The notes under the pieces were generated by a model, which was not told where the DNA came from, searched no databases, and saw only the letters and a program-made list of their open reading frames with translations. Shown here piece by piece: positions 8,558 through 17,011 of a DNA stretch of 64,000 nt (position 1 is its first letter; the number at the start of each line of letters is the position of its first letter). Source of the DNA: Litorimonas sp039975855 (GTDB taxonomy: Bacteria; Pseudomonadota; Alphaproteobacteria; Caulobacterales; Maricaulaceae); contig JBDWGH010000002.1 of assembly GCA_039975855.1 (NCBI GenBank), positions 496,001 to 560,000 of the forward strand, read 5' to 3'. The translations under genes were made by a program, and so were the position numbers.

Positions 8558-9601
8558 GTGCCGGATTTACAGTCACCCCCGCAAAAGAATACGACATTAG
8601 AAACAGTCGCTCGGGAAGCGGGTGTTTCAATGAAATCCGTATCAAGAGTTTTGAACGGCGAACCTTTCGTCTCAGAAAAAATGCGATTGAAGGTCAATGA
8701 CGCGATCGCGAAGTTGGAATTTAAACCAAATATGGCTGCCCGGCAGCTAAGAGGGCAGCGGAGTTACAGCGTCGCAGTCATATATGAGCCCCCTGCCTCA
8801 GAGTTTTTAACTGGCGTTCTGGAGGGCGTCTTGCCTGCCTGTCGCGAAGCCTCATATAAACTGCTGCTGGAGCCTTTGGCGGCAACTGAGTCTCGGAAAC
8901 ATATTTTTAAAATGATAGAGACCCGCGCCGCGGATGGTTTCATTCTCCTTCCACCTCTATCAGAAGACCTCTCTCTTATCAGCGCCATCATCAACGCAAA
9001 TTGCGCAGTCGTGCTTGTTGCTTCATCAATTGATATTGAACATCATGAACCTTCAGTCAGTAAAGTCGGGATTGATGACTTCTCTGCAGGATACGAGCTG
9101 GGTCAGTACTTTATCGAACATGGACATACCCATATCGGCTATATCGGCCTACGAGAGCAACATGTCATGGCAAACCGCCGCGGAGCAGGTCTGCAGGCAG
9201 CTATGCTCGACGCTGGAATTCCTAAGGAGAATTTTCGACACGCTGATGGATATGCAACCTTCGAATCTGGTTTTGAAGCTGCCAAACAACTGCTCTCGCC
9301 TGAAGTTCCTCCCACAGCAATTTTTGCGGGCAATGACTACATGGCGGCAGGCGTTATATCATGTGCGACGGGAATGGGGTGGAAAATCCCAGAGAATCTC
9401 TCTGTCGCTGGCTTTGATGGGGCAGATCTTTCGGAAATGTTCGTTCCGCCTTTTATGACGATCAAACAACCACTGAAAGAATATGGGAAGTGGGCCGTGA
9501 AACGACTTCTAGAGACGCTCGCGGCGCCAGAGAAAAACGGTGTGGAAGAGAGTCTGTCCTATACCCTCTTACCAAGAAACTCTGTTCGGAACATCACTTA
9601 A
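8558..9601 (+). CDS. LacI family transcriptional regulator
   Basis: Cytoplasmic sugar-responsive repressor. The N-terminal helix-turn-helix reads TLETVAREAGVSMKSVSRVL, with the hinge-helix region FKPNMAARQLRG, followed by a periplasmic-binding-like ligand domain (GYELGQYFIEHGHTHIGYIGL, PPTAIFAGNDYMAAGV, SVAGFDGADLSEMFVPPFMTIKQP). The GTG at 8558 is preferred because AGGGG at 8546-8550 sits 7 bases before it; an ATG at 8540 would add six residues and has no such site. It likely binds the two TTGACAGCGCTGTC palindromes at 680 and 7720. The ligand is unknown. Confidence 0.92.
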   Translation: MPDLQSPPQKNTTLETVAREAGVSMKSVSRVLNGEPFVSEKMRLKVNDAIAKLEFKPNMAARQLRGQRSYSVAVIYEPPASEFLTGVLEGVLPACREASYKLLLEPLAATESRKHIFKMIETRAADGFILLPPLSEDLSLISAIINANCAVVLVASSIDIEHHEPSVSKVGIDDFSAGYELGQYFIEHGHTHIGYIGLREQHVMANRRGAGLQAAMLDAGIPKENFRHADGYATFESGFEAAKQLLSPEVPPTAIFAGNDYMAAGVISCATGMGWKIPENLSVAGFDGADLSEMFVPPFMTIKQPLKEYGKWAVKRLLETLAAPEKNGVEESLSYTLLPRNSVRNIT

Positions 9602-9667
9602 AGAGCACCCGAAACAAAACAGGGTAGGTAAATTTGTCCTGTACATCAGACATATAAGCCAAAAAAA

Positions 9668-9758
9668 TGGCGGAGACGAAGGGATTCGAACCCTCGATGG
9701 GCTTATGACCCATACTCCCTTAGCAGGGGAGCGCCTTCGACCACTCGGCCACGTCTCC
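9668..9758 (-). tRNA. tRNA-Ser (anticodon GCT)
   Basis: On the minus strand the acceptor stem GGAGACG (9758-9752) pairs with CGTCTCC (9678-9672), then a G discriminator and an encoded CCA (9670-9668). The anticodon stem CTCCC/GGGAG encloses CTGCTAA, giving anticodon GCT. A long variable arm (TATGGGTCATAAGCCCATC region) and total length of 91 nt fit class II tRNA-Ser. Confidence 0.97.
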
Positions 9759-9981
9759 GTCGGCGGGACTAGCGATTTCACTCCGACCCTGCAACCCTTA
9801 ATGCACCGGATTACAGCTCTGCCTCAGCTTCAGAATTTGTTAACCATAAATTCGCGCAAAATGACCCGCCACAAAACAATGGATACCATCGGGCGCGCAG
9901 TCTGCATGCGAAATAAAGTCATGTCCGTTTACGGGATATTTCCTTCATGCGTGTACACGCCCCAAAAAACAGGTGGGTTGA

Positions 9982-11613
9982 ATGCCAATACGAGACATAA
10001 AAGATGCGGAGCTTGCTGCGCGCTTGCACGCAAATGATGCCGCCAAGAAGCCGGCGCGTCAGGCTGCAAGACAAGGAGATGAGAAACGTGGGTCGTCAGA
10101 CTCGCGGATAGATAACTTTGCGGCAAAAATTCGACCAGAGTCAGCCGCTAAGCCAAAAGTTGATCGCCGCCGTAAGCGTCTAACGACAGCCGATATTGAT
10201 GTACCGCGCCGTCAGGTAAATATGAGCGCATTACGCTTCGGATTACGCAGTCTTGATATCATTTTGGTCTGCGCAATCATCGCGATTGGAATTTGGAACG
10301 GCTATGTTGGTATAAATGATCGCGGTGTAATGGCGCCTGTTGCGGCCTCAGTGTTAGGGTCCGTTATCTTTATCGCGGCGCTGTTTTTCTCGAATGCTTA
10401 TCGGTTTAACGCGGCGGCATCATGGACGACTCATCTGAAGACGGTGATGCTCGCAAGCTTCGCAGCTTTAGGCGTTTGGTTGACAGTTGCCCTCATTATC
10501 AGGCCTGAAACTTTCCTTCCCGACGCACTGGCCAAGGCCGGGTTGGGAGCCATTGCTTTATTAGCCGTCCTGCACAGTTTTTATCATTCGCAAATCCGCC
10601 GCCTTCATACTCGTGGCGCGCTCTCACCAACCATTGTCATGTTGGGTGCAACGGAAAGCGCACGCCGAATTATTGAAGAAAATGCGAAAACGAAAGAGCT
10701 GAATATTCTTGGTATTTTTGATGATCGTATTGCTCGGGCGCCGCACAACATTCACGGTGTACCGGTTGTCGGGACAGTAGAAGATCTACATAATTGGGAT
10801 GCCCTTCCCTATGTCAATCGGATCGTGGTGACTCTCCCATCCATGGCGAACAAACGAAAGCAAGACTTTGTAAACCGGGTCCGCCTGTTGCCAAACCGCA
10901 TCGCTTTCGTCGTCGATGAGTTTGAAACCCTCAATCATGTGCAACAGCGCGTTTCGGAAATTGCAGAAATCAGTCTGCGAGACGTGACAGGCAATCCGAA
11001 ATCTGGGCGGCACACGGCGCTGAAACGTTTGATGGACATTGCGATTTCTGCAACAGCTCTTGTTTTAGGAGCCCCTGTTCTGGCTCTTATTGCAGTTCTT
11101 ATTCGTTTGGACAGCCCGGGTCCGGCATTGTTTAAACAACCTCGCCACGGCTTCAACAACCGGGTCTTCAATGTTTATAAATTCCGGTCGATGCGGAATG
11201 ATAAAGCCGACCTCAAGGCCGAACAACAAACAGCTGTCAATGACGCTCGTGTTACCAAAATTGGAACATTCATTCGTAAGACATCGCTGGATGAACTGCC
11301 GCAACTTCTCAATGTTTTAAAAGGGGAGATGTCACTAGTCGGGCCGCGGCCGCATGCTGTGGGAATGAAAACCCAAGGCAAAGAAAGCATAGAGCTCGTC
11401 AATGAATATGCACACCGCCACAAGGTTAAACCGGGTATGACAGGTTGGGCACAGATCAACGGATCACGTGGACCTTTGCATGACGGATCCGACGTCGCGG
11501 AACGCGTGCGTCTTGATGTAGAATATATCGAACGGGCGAACGTGATGTGGGACATCTATATCATGTTGAAGACCCTACCCGTCCTCATAGGTGATCGGAC
11601 AAACGTCCGTTAG
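9982..11613 (+). CDS. hfsE: Polyprenyl-phosphate sugar-1-phosphate transferase (HfsE-like)
   Basis: Inner-membrane enzyme that starts a polysaccharide repeat by moving a sugar-1-phosphate onto undecaprenyl phosphate. A basic, disordered N-terminus (1-80) precedes about four membrane helices (about 90-200), a CoA-binding-like Rossmann domain (TIVMLGATESARRII, about 217-345), and the bacterial sugar transferase domain (345-543) with its own helix, KFRSMR (400-405), SLDELPQ (435-441) and SLVGPRP (451-457). AGGTGGG sits a few bases before the ATG. It heads a tight cluster matching the Caulobacter hfsEFGH order; the assignment rests on gene order plus domain. Confidence 0.88.
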   Translation: MPIRDIKDAELAARLHANDAAKKPARQAARQGDEKRGSSDSRIDNFAAKIRPESAAKPKVDRRRKRLTTADIDVPRRQVNMSALRFGLRSLDIILVCAIIAIGIWNGYVGINDRGVMAPVAASVLGSVIFIAALFFSNAYRFNAAASWTTHLKTVMLASFAALGVWLTVALIIRPETFLPDALAKAGLGAIALLAVLHSFYHSQIRRLHTRGALSPTIVMLGATESARRIIEENAKTKELNILGIFDDRIARAPHNIHGVPVVGTVEDLHNWDALPYVNRIVVTLPSMANKRKQDFVNRVRLLPNRIAFVVDEFETLNHVQQRVSEIAEISLRDVTGNPKSGRHTALKRLMDIAISATALVLGAPVLALIAVLIRLDSPGPALFKQPRHGFNNRVFNVYKFRSMRNDKADLKAEQQTAVNDARVTKIGTFIRKTSLDELPQLLNVLKGEMSLVGPRPHAVGMKTQGKESIELVNEYAHRHKVKPGMTGWAQINGSRGPLHDGSDVAERVRLDVEYIERANVMWDIYIMLKTLPVLIGDRTNVR

Positions 11614-11618
11614 TTGCC

Positions 11619-13088
11619 ATGTTAGGTAAGTCCATCCTGTCATATCTGCCGGTAAATCTGGCGAATGTAGTAACCGCTTTCGGTACCATTGCGATTCTGA
11701 CCCGCATTTTGGAACCTTCAGAGTTTGGGATCTATGCGATCGCAATGATTACCATGCAGTTCGTTCACATGGGCCTATTTACCTGGATGGAAGCCGCCAT
11801 GGCGCGGTTTCAAGCCCGTGCAGAACGGGAGAACGATGTTTCGTCTCATCTGAAGACACTCTACCGTCTCGCCATTCTAACTGGCGCAATTGGCTTTGCC
11901 GTTATTATGGCGGCGCTAACATTCGCGCCGCTGAATTCCGATCTCGTCTTTGTATTGTATTTTGCATTGGGATCGACCTGCCTACAAGTTTTGTTCAATC
12001 TGGGGATGGAGGCCCATAAGGCCGCCCACAGGATTAAACGCTACTCGCTCGGGTTTTCGTCACACACGCTCATTAGTTTTACCTTGGGTGTTTTGTTCGT
12101 TTTATATACGCCGCTCAGCGCTGCCGCGCCTTTCGTCGGCATTATTTGCGGCTTGCTGATAGTTGGTGGCATTGATTTAATTTTCATGCTGAAACAAATG
12201 CGCGGCGGGCAATATCACCCAGAAAAGGTGAAAACATATTTCACCTATGGCGTTCCGCTTTGCATCGGTTTGTTGATGTCTTATGCGCTCAACTCCGCGG
12301 ACGTATATCTGATCGCGGCACTCATGAATGAAGCGTCCGCCGGCGAATATAATGCGGGATATAACCTCGCAAACCGCAGTTTGGAAATTCTCTTTGTATG
12401 GGTTTCAATGGCTGTCACCCCCGTCGCCATCACAGCCATGGAGAAAGACGGCACGCAAGGGTCACAAGACGTTCTAAAGAATTACGGAGCGACCCTGCTT
12501 TGGATCGCCGTTCCCGCAGCAACAGGAATTGCTTTGGTCTCAAAGGATGCCGGGTTCATCCTCGGTGAAGGCGTTCGGGACAATGCCGTTATGGTCATGC
12601 CGTGGATTGCTTTGGCAGGCTTAATCAATGGCTTTATGACTTATTACGTACACCGTGCCTTCATGCTTTCAGGACAGACCCATAAGTTCGTCTGGGCACT
12701 TGTCATCCCAGTTATATTGAACTTGGGACTGAATGTTTTGCTGATTCCTAAATACGGTTTGATGGGTGCGGTCTGGGCTACAATTGCTAGCTATACCCTA
12801 GCCATTGTTATCGCTACAATTCTCGGGCGTCGCGACTACCCGCTCCCTATACCTGTTAAAGCGGCGATCGAGATCACGGCCTGTAGCGCCCTAATGGCGA
12901 CCGCTGTATATAATCTACCTTTGGGCGGATTAGCGCCAGGTTTCGTTACCCTCGTGATCAAAGGCGTGGTCGGCGTTGCTGTGTACCTCATGGCTTGCTG
13001 GATTTTAAATATCGCGGATTGTCGGACTACCATTCGTAAGCTCATCCAACGTTTCACGACCTCTCCTATGCCTGAGCCAGCAGAATGA
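11619..13088 (+). CDS. hfsF: Polysaccharide flippase, Wzx/MVF family (HfsF-like)
   Basis: 489 residues, with about 12-14 hydrophobic segments throughout (for example LANVVTAFGTIAILTRIL near the N-terminus, then repeated helices up to IKGVVGVAVYLMACWIL). The family flips lipid-linked repeat units across the inner membrane. It begins 5 bp after the hfsE-like stop, and its TGA overlaps the next start (ATGA), so it is translationally coupled to the glycosyltransferase. Confidence 0.87.
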   Translation: MLGKSILSYLPVNLANVVTAFGTIAILTRILEPSEFGIYAIAMITMQFVHMGLFTWMEAAMARFQARAERENDVSSHLKTLYRLAILTGAIGFAVIMAALTFAPLNSDLVFVLYFALGSTCLQVLFNLGMEAHKAAHRIKRYSLGFSSHTLISFTLGVLFVLYTPLSAAAPFVGIICGLLIVGGIDLIFMLKQMRGGQYHPEKVKTYFTYGVPLCIGLLMSYALNSADVYLIAALMNEASAGEYNAGYNLANRSLEILFVWVSMAVTPVAITAMEKDGTQGSQDVLKNYGATLLWIAVPAATGIALVSKDAGFILGEGVRDNAVMVMPWIALAGLINGFMTYYVHRAFMLSGQTHKFVWALVIPVILNLGLNVLLIPKYGLMGAVWATIASYTLAIVIATILGRRDYPLPIPVKAAIEITACSALMATAVYNLPLGGLAPGFVTLVIKGVVGVAVYLMACWILNIADCRTTIRKLIQRFTTSPMPEPAE

Positions 13089-14014
13089 CGCTCTCCATAG
13101 AAAATAGCGCGACATATGTTGAAACCTCACCGCAACTATCGGTCTTAATTCCCTTTTACAAAGACGATGCTCGCGCTTTGCTAAAGGACTTGGACTCGCA
13201 ATTAAGCGATGGTCAAATCGAGGTTCTGTTTTATGACGACGGAACAAATGATACCGGTTTGACCGCAAACATGCGTGATGCCGTCGCGACGGCAAAAGGG
13301 CCTATTCGCCTCATAACGAACGAAAACAACCAAGGCCGCTCTGCTGCCCGAAACGCCTTATTCGATGCGGCTCGCGGCGACTGGGTACTCTTCCTCGATG
13401 CGGATATGCGTCCGGCCCGTAATGTGTTTTTGGGCAATTACATCTCACTAATTGAGTCCTGCGGCGCCGACATACTATTTGGTGGTTTTGAAGTGGAAGC
13501 CCAACAAGCCGACGCGGATAGAGATATTCATAGAGCCCTGTCAGAAATTTCCGATTGTCTGACATTGGATGAGCGCCAAGCTGCCGGTCCGCAATATGTG
13601 GCATCGTCTAATCTTTGCGTCAGGCGCAAGGTACTGGAGGAAGAACCATTCGACTCAGGTTTTACCGGGTGGGGCTGGGAAGACAGCGAATGGGCTGCAC
13701 GCGTTTCAAAACGCTTCACTTTGGTGCATGTCGACAATCCCGCCATTCACTTAGGTTTGGAAACAACCGAAACCCTGCTCAAACGTTTTGCCACGTCCGG
13801 GGCAAACTATCTTCGCTTTACGACAGCTCACCCGGAATTGGCCGAACGACTCCCTCTCTATAACATTTCGAAGACTTTGGGCCGCCTGCCTGGACAGAGC
13901 TTGATGCGCCCCTTTCTAAGATTATTTGTTAAAACCCACATCCTGCCGATGCGGGCCCGATTAACTGCCTTAAAACTCTGGCGAGCGTCTCATTACGCTG
14001 AGGCTTTGTCATGA
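13085..14014 (+). CDS. hfsG: Glycosyltransferase family 2 (HfsG-like)
   Basis: GT-A fold enzyme adding a sugar from a nucleotide donor to the lipid-linked repeat on the cytoplasmic face. Visible are the N-terminal SVLIPFYKDD, EVLFYDDGTND, NQGRSAARNALFDAARGDWVLFLDADMRP (DxD-type site, about 80-108) and a C-terminal acceptor-side GWGWEDSEWAAR. ATGA overlaps on both sides couple it to the flippase and the deacetylase. HfsG is an N-acetylglucosamine transferase in Caulobacter; specificity here is inferred only from position. Confidence 0.87.
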   Translation: MTLSIENSATYVETSPQLSVLIPFYKDDARALLKDLDSQLSDGQIEVLFYDDGTNDTGLTANMRDAVATAKGPIRLITNENNQGRSAARNALFDAARGDWVLFLDADMRPARNVFLGNYISLIESCGADILFGGFEVEAQQADADRDIHRALSEISDCLTLDERQAAGPQYVASSNLCVRRKVLEEEPFDSGFTGWGWEDSEWAARVSKRFTLVHVDNPAIHLGLETTETLLKRFATSGANYLRFTTAHPELAERLPLYNISKTLGRLPGQSLMRPFLRLFVKTHILPMRARLTALKLWRASHYAEALS

Positions 14015-14754
14015 GCGAAGCATTAAACAAGATCTCCCGCTTTCTATCGCGCGGTGTTTCGCGATCAGTTCTACCGGAATTGAATGAGTCTATAATCTCA
14101 TTCGGATTTGATGACTGCCCTGCCTCGGCAGTAGAAACGGCACTCCCGATGCTGGAAGCGGAAGGCTGGCGGGCAACCGTCTATGTCGCCTGTGGTCTGT
14201 GCGAGACTGAAAATCATTTGGGCCGTCACATGAGCCTTACGGACATTGTTGACGTCCATGAACGGGAACATGAGATTGCAGATCATACATTTTCTCACCT
14301 GAGCTCACATGACGTCAGCATAGATGAATATGTAATGGACATAGAAAAGAACCAAAAAACTCTAAAGAAACTTGGCCTGCCGCGCAGTCGGCATTTCGCT
14401 TATCCCTACGGTCATGTTTCTCCATCATTGAAACGTGCACTCAGTAAACGTTTTCATACATTGCGCGGTGTTTTATCGCCCTCAAATTCCTCCCAAGATG
14501 CAAACCTATTGAAAGCGGTTCGAGTATATTCAGGCGAACGGCTGAAAGCCGCCATGCAACAAATTGAATCCGCGAAAACGCGTCCTCTGTGGCTCCACCT
14601 GTTCACCCATGATGTTAGGCAAAACCCTAGCAATTTCGGATGCACACCAGAAGAATTTCAATCAATCGTTTCGGCTGTCAAAGACAGCGGCCTTCGTGTC
14701 ATGACCGTTGATAACGCCTATCGTTCGATTGTAAAAAAAGGCCATATGCCATGA
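14011..14754 (+). CDS. hfsH: Polysaccharide deacetylase, NodB family (HfsH-like)
   Basis: 247 residues. NodB motif 1 is FGFDDCP (31-37; D34 catalytic base and D35 metal ligand), motif 2 is HTFSH (H92 and H96, metal ligands) and motif 3 is FAYPYG. All three are intact, so it is predicted to be an active Zn-type deacetylase of N-acetylated sugars. No signal peptide is obvious, which suits the cytoplasmic HfsH. In Caulobacter HfsH deacetylation is needed for holdfast adhesion and cohesion. The ATGA overlaps on both ends show it is part of the coupled operon. Confidence 0.88.
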   Translation: MSEALNKISRFLSRGVSRSVLPELNESIISFGFDDCPASAVETALPMLEAEGWRATVYVACGLCETENHLGRHMSLTDIVDVHEREHEIADHTFSHLSSHDVSIDEYVMDIEKNQKTLKKLGLPRSRHFAYPYGHVSPSLKRALSKRFHTLRGVLSPSNSSQDANLLKAVRVYSGERLKAAMQQIESAKTRPLWLHLFTHDVRQNPSNFGCTPEEFQSIVSAVKDSGLRVMTVDNAYRSIVKKGHMP

Positions 14755-15674
14755 CCTTTGACGAAAACTGCCTGTCGATCATTATCCCCACATACAAGCG
14801 GCCCGATGCCCTTGCGCGGGCCTTAGCGAGCGTTGAAGCCGAGACTGTGTCCGGTCTGGATATCGAAATCGTAATTGCCGACAATGATCCAAAGGCGAGC
14901 GCTCAGTCTTTTGTCATGGAAAAAATCGCGACGACTGACGTAAACATCACATATATTCATGTCCCCGAACCTGGCGTCAGCAATGCCCGAAACAGCGCAT
15001 TAGGGACAGCACGCGGACGCTATATTTTATTCCTGGACGATGACATGGAAGCCTCTTCACCCTGGGCACAAGCCATGGTCGACGCTGCTCAAAAATTTGA
15101 CGCCGCTTTGGTTTTTGGTCCCGTCAATGCCGTTATGCCGGATCCCAATGATCCGTTTTTTGAAAGAATGCAGCCTCTATTTTCACGAGAAAATCACGGC
15201 GAAGATGGTATAATTGAGCGCGGCATCGGCACAGGAAATTGCTTCATTGATCGGGTTAAAGCGGCGCTCCCCTCCCCTGTTTTTGATACATCCTTGAATC
15301 AAACCGGCGGTGAGGATGATGCCCTGTTCCGAAAGTTAGAGGAGCAAGACATCCGCATCGCTTGGACAAACGCAGCGGTCACCTTGGAACACGTCCCAGC
15401 ACATCGAGCGACCTTGAAATATGTCTGGCGACGCAATTTTGCGTTTGGACAAGCCCCCACCCATGAAGCGGCGGACAAAGGTGTTTCGGGTTGGCCACTG
15501 GTCGTATTTTGGATGTGTGTGGGTGTTTGGCAAATTGTGAGCTATGGCGTGCGGTTCGCCGTAACGAAGCTCCTCAATCGGCCAGAGTCAGTTTTCAATC
15601 TCGGCCGATTAGCACAAGGTTTCGGAAAGCTATTTTGGTCCGACCGGCTATCCCCGAAATTCTACGGAATCTAA
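14751..15674 (+). CDS. Second glycosyltransferase family 2 of the holdfast-like cluster
   Basis: 307 residues: LSIIIPTYKRPDALARAL (7-24), EIVIADNDPKA, GVSNARNSALGTARGRYILFLDDDM (DDD site about 95-103) and TGGEDDALFRKL toward the acceptor side, with a short hydrophobic segment (VVFWMCVGVWQIVSYG) near the C-terminus. It is coupled to the deacetylase by an ATGA overlap and converges with the polymerase gene (4-bp overlap). It could correspond to the additional HfsL/HfsJ-type transferase used by marine stalked bacteria; that identity is inference. Confidence 0.85.
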   Translation: MTFDENCLSIIIPTYKRPDALARALASVEAETVSGLDIEIVIADNDPKASAQSFVMEKIATTDVNITYIHVPEPGVSNARNSALGTARGRYILFLDDDMEASSPWAQAMVDAAQKFDAALVFGPVNAVMPDPNDPFFERMQPLFSRENHGEDGIIERGIGTGNCFIDRVKAALPSPVFDTSLNQTGGEDDALFRKLEEQDIRIAWTNAAVTLEHVPAHRATLKYVWRRNFAFGQAPTHEAADKGVSGWPLVVFWMCVGVWQIVSYGVRFAVTKLLNRPESVFNLGRLAQGFGKLFWSDRLSPKFYGI

Positions 15675-17005
15675 ACGGGAAGCGTTGTGTAATCTGTTCG
15701 CTTCGTGAGGAAGTATGGAACACGCACGCGATCTCGCCAGTACGGTTTCTCAAAGGCGAACAGTTTCGCGGATGTCGCTACAAAAATTACCCAAGATAGG
15801 TCATTTTGCTGCAAAATCGTCGACTCAGACATGGAAAACCCGAGAAACATGATTGTCGACAAGATAACCCAATAAGTCTCGGTCCCGCCTTTCCGCAGAC
15901 GGTCAAAAGCAAGAATGATTGTTCCAATGAAGAGAATTGCAAACGAGCCAACACCCAAGGCACCTGTGGAAAGCCACGTCTCCAACCAGCCATTATGAGC
16001 GCTTGGAATACCCCATTCGAGTTGGAGTCGAACATAATAAGAAGAACCGAGCGGATCGAGCCAATAAACACCGTAACCATGGCCCAGCCAAGGCCGCGTC
16101 TGAATCGAAGCAATCAAACCAGACCAAATATCCGTACGCCCCGTCAGTGTTCTTTCTTTACCGATAAGGCCGAAAGTAAAATCAGGTGCAAAGATCAGCA
16201 TGCCGGCAATCGTTGCTAAGACAAGAAGCATTGAAAGGATCAAGATCGGCCGAACAAACGTATAACGGCGGTATAAACGCAAGGCCACAAAGCCCCCGAT
16301 ACCAATGAGAGAAATCAACAGAGCTGTCTTTGACGTTGAGAGAAGCACCATCAACAAACATAGGGCACAAAGCGGCAGCCATATCCATCCCCGGTCAGGC
16401 CGCATCGCAAACGCGCAGAGCATGACGATAACGCCCTTGGCCATAAAGCCGCCCATATAGTTTTTCTCAATCCAAGCACCGCGCCAGGCCCCCACATGAA
16501 TTTCGCTCATAATTCCATAGGCGGGTAAAAATAGGCCGATCAGCAAGGACAATACTGCGGTCACACCAAACAAAATAGCGAGACGCTGGACAAGGCCATT
16601 CCAATCATATCGAGCTGCCAGAACTAGCCCAAATGCGGTGGTCAGTAATACAGCAATAGATCGACGTAATGTCACGGCTGGGTCAACTGACCATAAAAAA
16701 CTGACCCCGCATATCGCAACGCAAATGATCAAAAGCGGGTTGAACGCCGCCAAACGAATAACTTGTGGCAATGTTCGCAATAGCATGGCGAAAATCGCTG
16801 CATAACCTGGATACCAGAGCATACGAGCAAGCGGGCTTTGATACTCTGGATTATTGAAATCCGTCAGGAATAACGCAATCAAAGCGGTCGAAAATTGAAA
16901 GAGAAGCAGGAAAAATATCACATTTTCCAAACCACGCAGAACACCCCCCAATGCATAATTTCGCTGTTGGAGATGCGCCTGCGTATAGGTCTGCGTAGCA
17001 GCCAT
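15671..17005 (-). CDS. Wzy/O-antigen ligase family polysaccharide polymerase (HfsC/HfsI-like)
   Basis: 444 residues with about 10-12 membrane helices and the Wzy_C-type large periplasmic loop containing GRTDIWSGLIASIQTRPWLGHGYGVYW and SAHNGWLETWLSTGALG. The family joins flipped repeat units into polymer. The HNxxL-type signature and GxG-rich loop fit the ligase/polymerase superfamily. It is the second gene of a minus-strand pair, starting 6 bp after the chain-length gene stop. Confidence 0.85.
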   Translation of the reverse strand: MAATQTYTQAHLQQRNYALGGVLRGLENVIFFLLLFQFSTALIALFLTDFNNPEYQSPLARMLWYPGYAAIFAMLLRTLPQVIRLAAFNPLLIICVAICGVSFLWSVDPAVTLRRSIAVLLTTAFGLVLAARYDWNGLVQRLAILFGVTAVLSLLIGLFLPAYGIMSEIHVGAWRGAWIEKNYMGGFMAKGVIVMLCAFAMRPDRGWIWLPLCALCLLMVLLSTSKTALLISLIGIGGFVALRLYRRYTFVRPILILSMLLVLATIAGMLIFAPDFTFGLIGKERTLTGRTDIWSGLIASIQTRPWLGHGYGVYWLDPLGSSYYVRLQLEWGIPSAHNGWLETWLSTGALGVGSFAILFIGTIILAFDRLRKGGTETYWVILSTIMFLGFSMSESTILQQNDLSWVIFVATSAKLFAFEKPYWRDRVRVPYFLTKRTDYTTLPV

Positions 17006-17011
17006 ATTCAG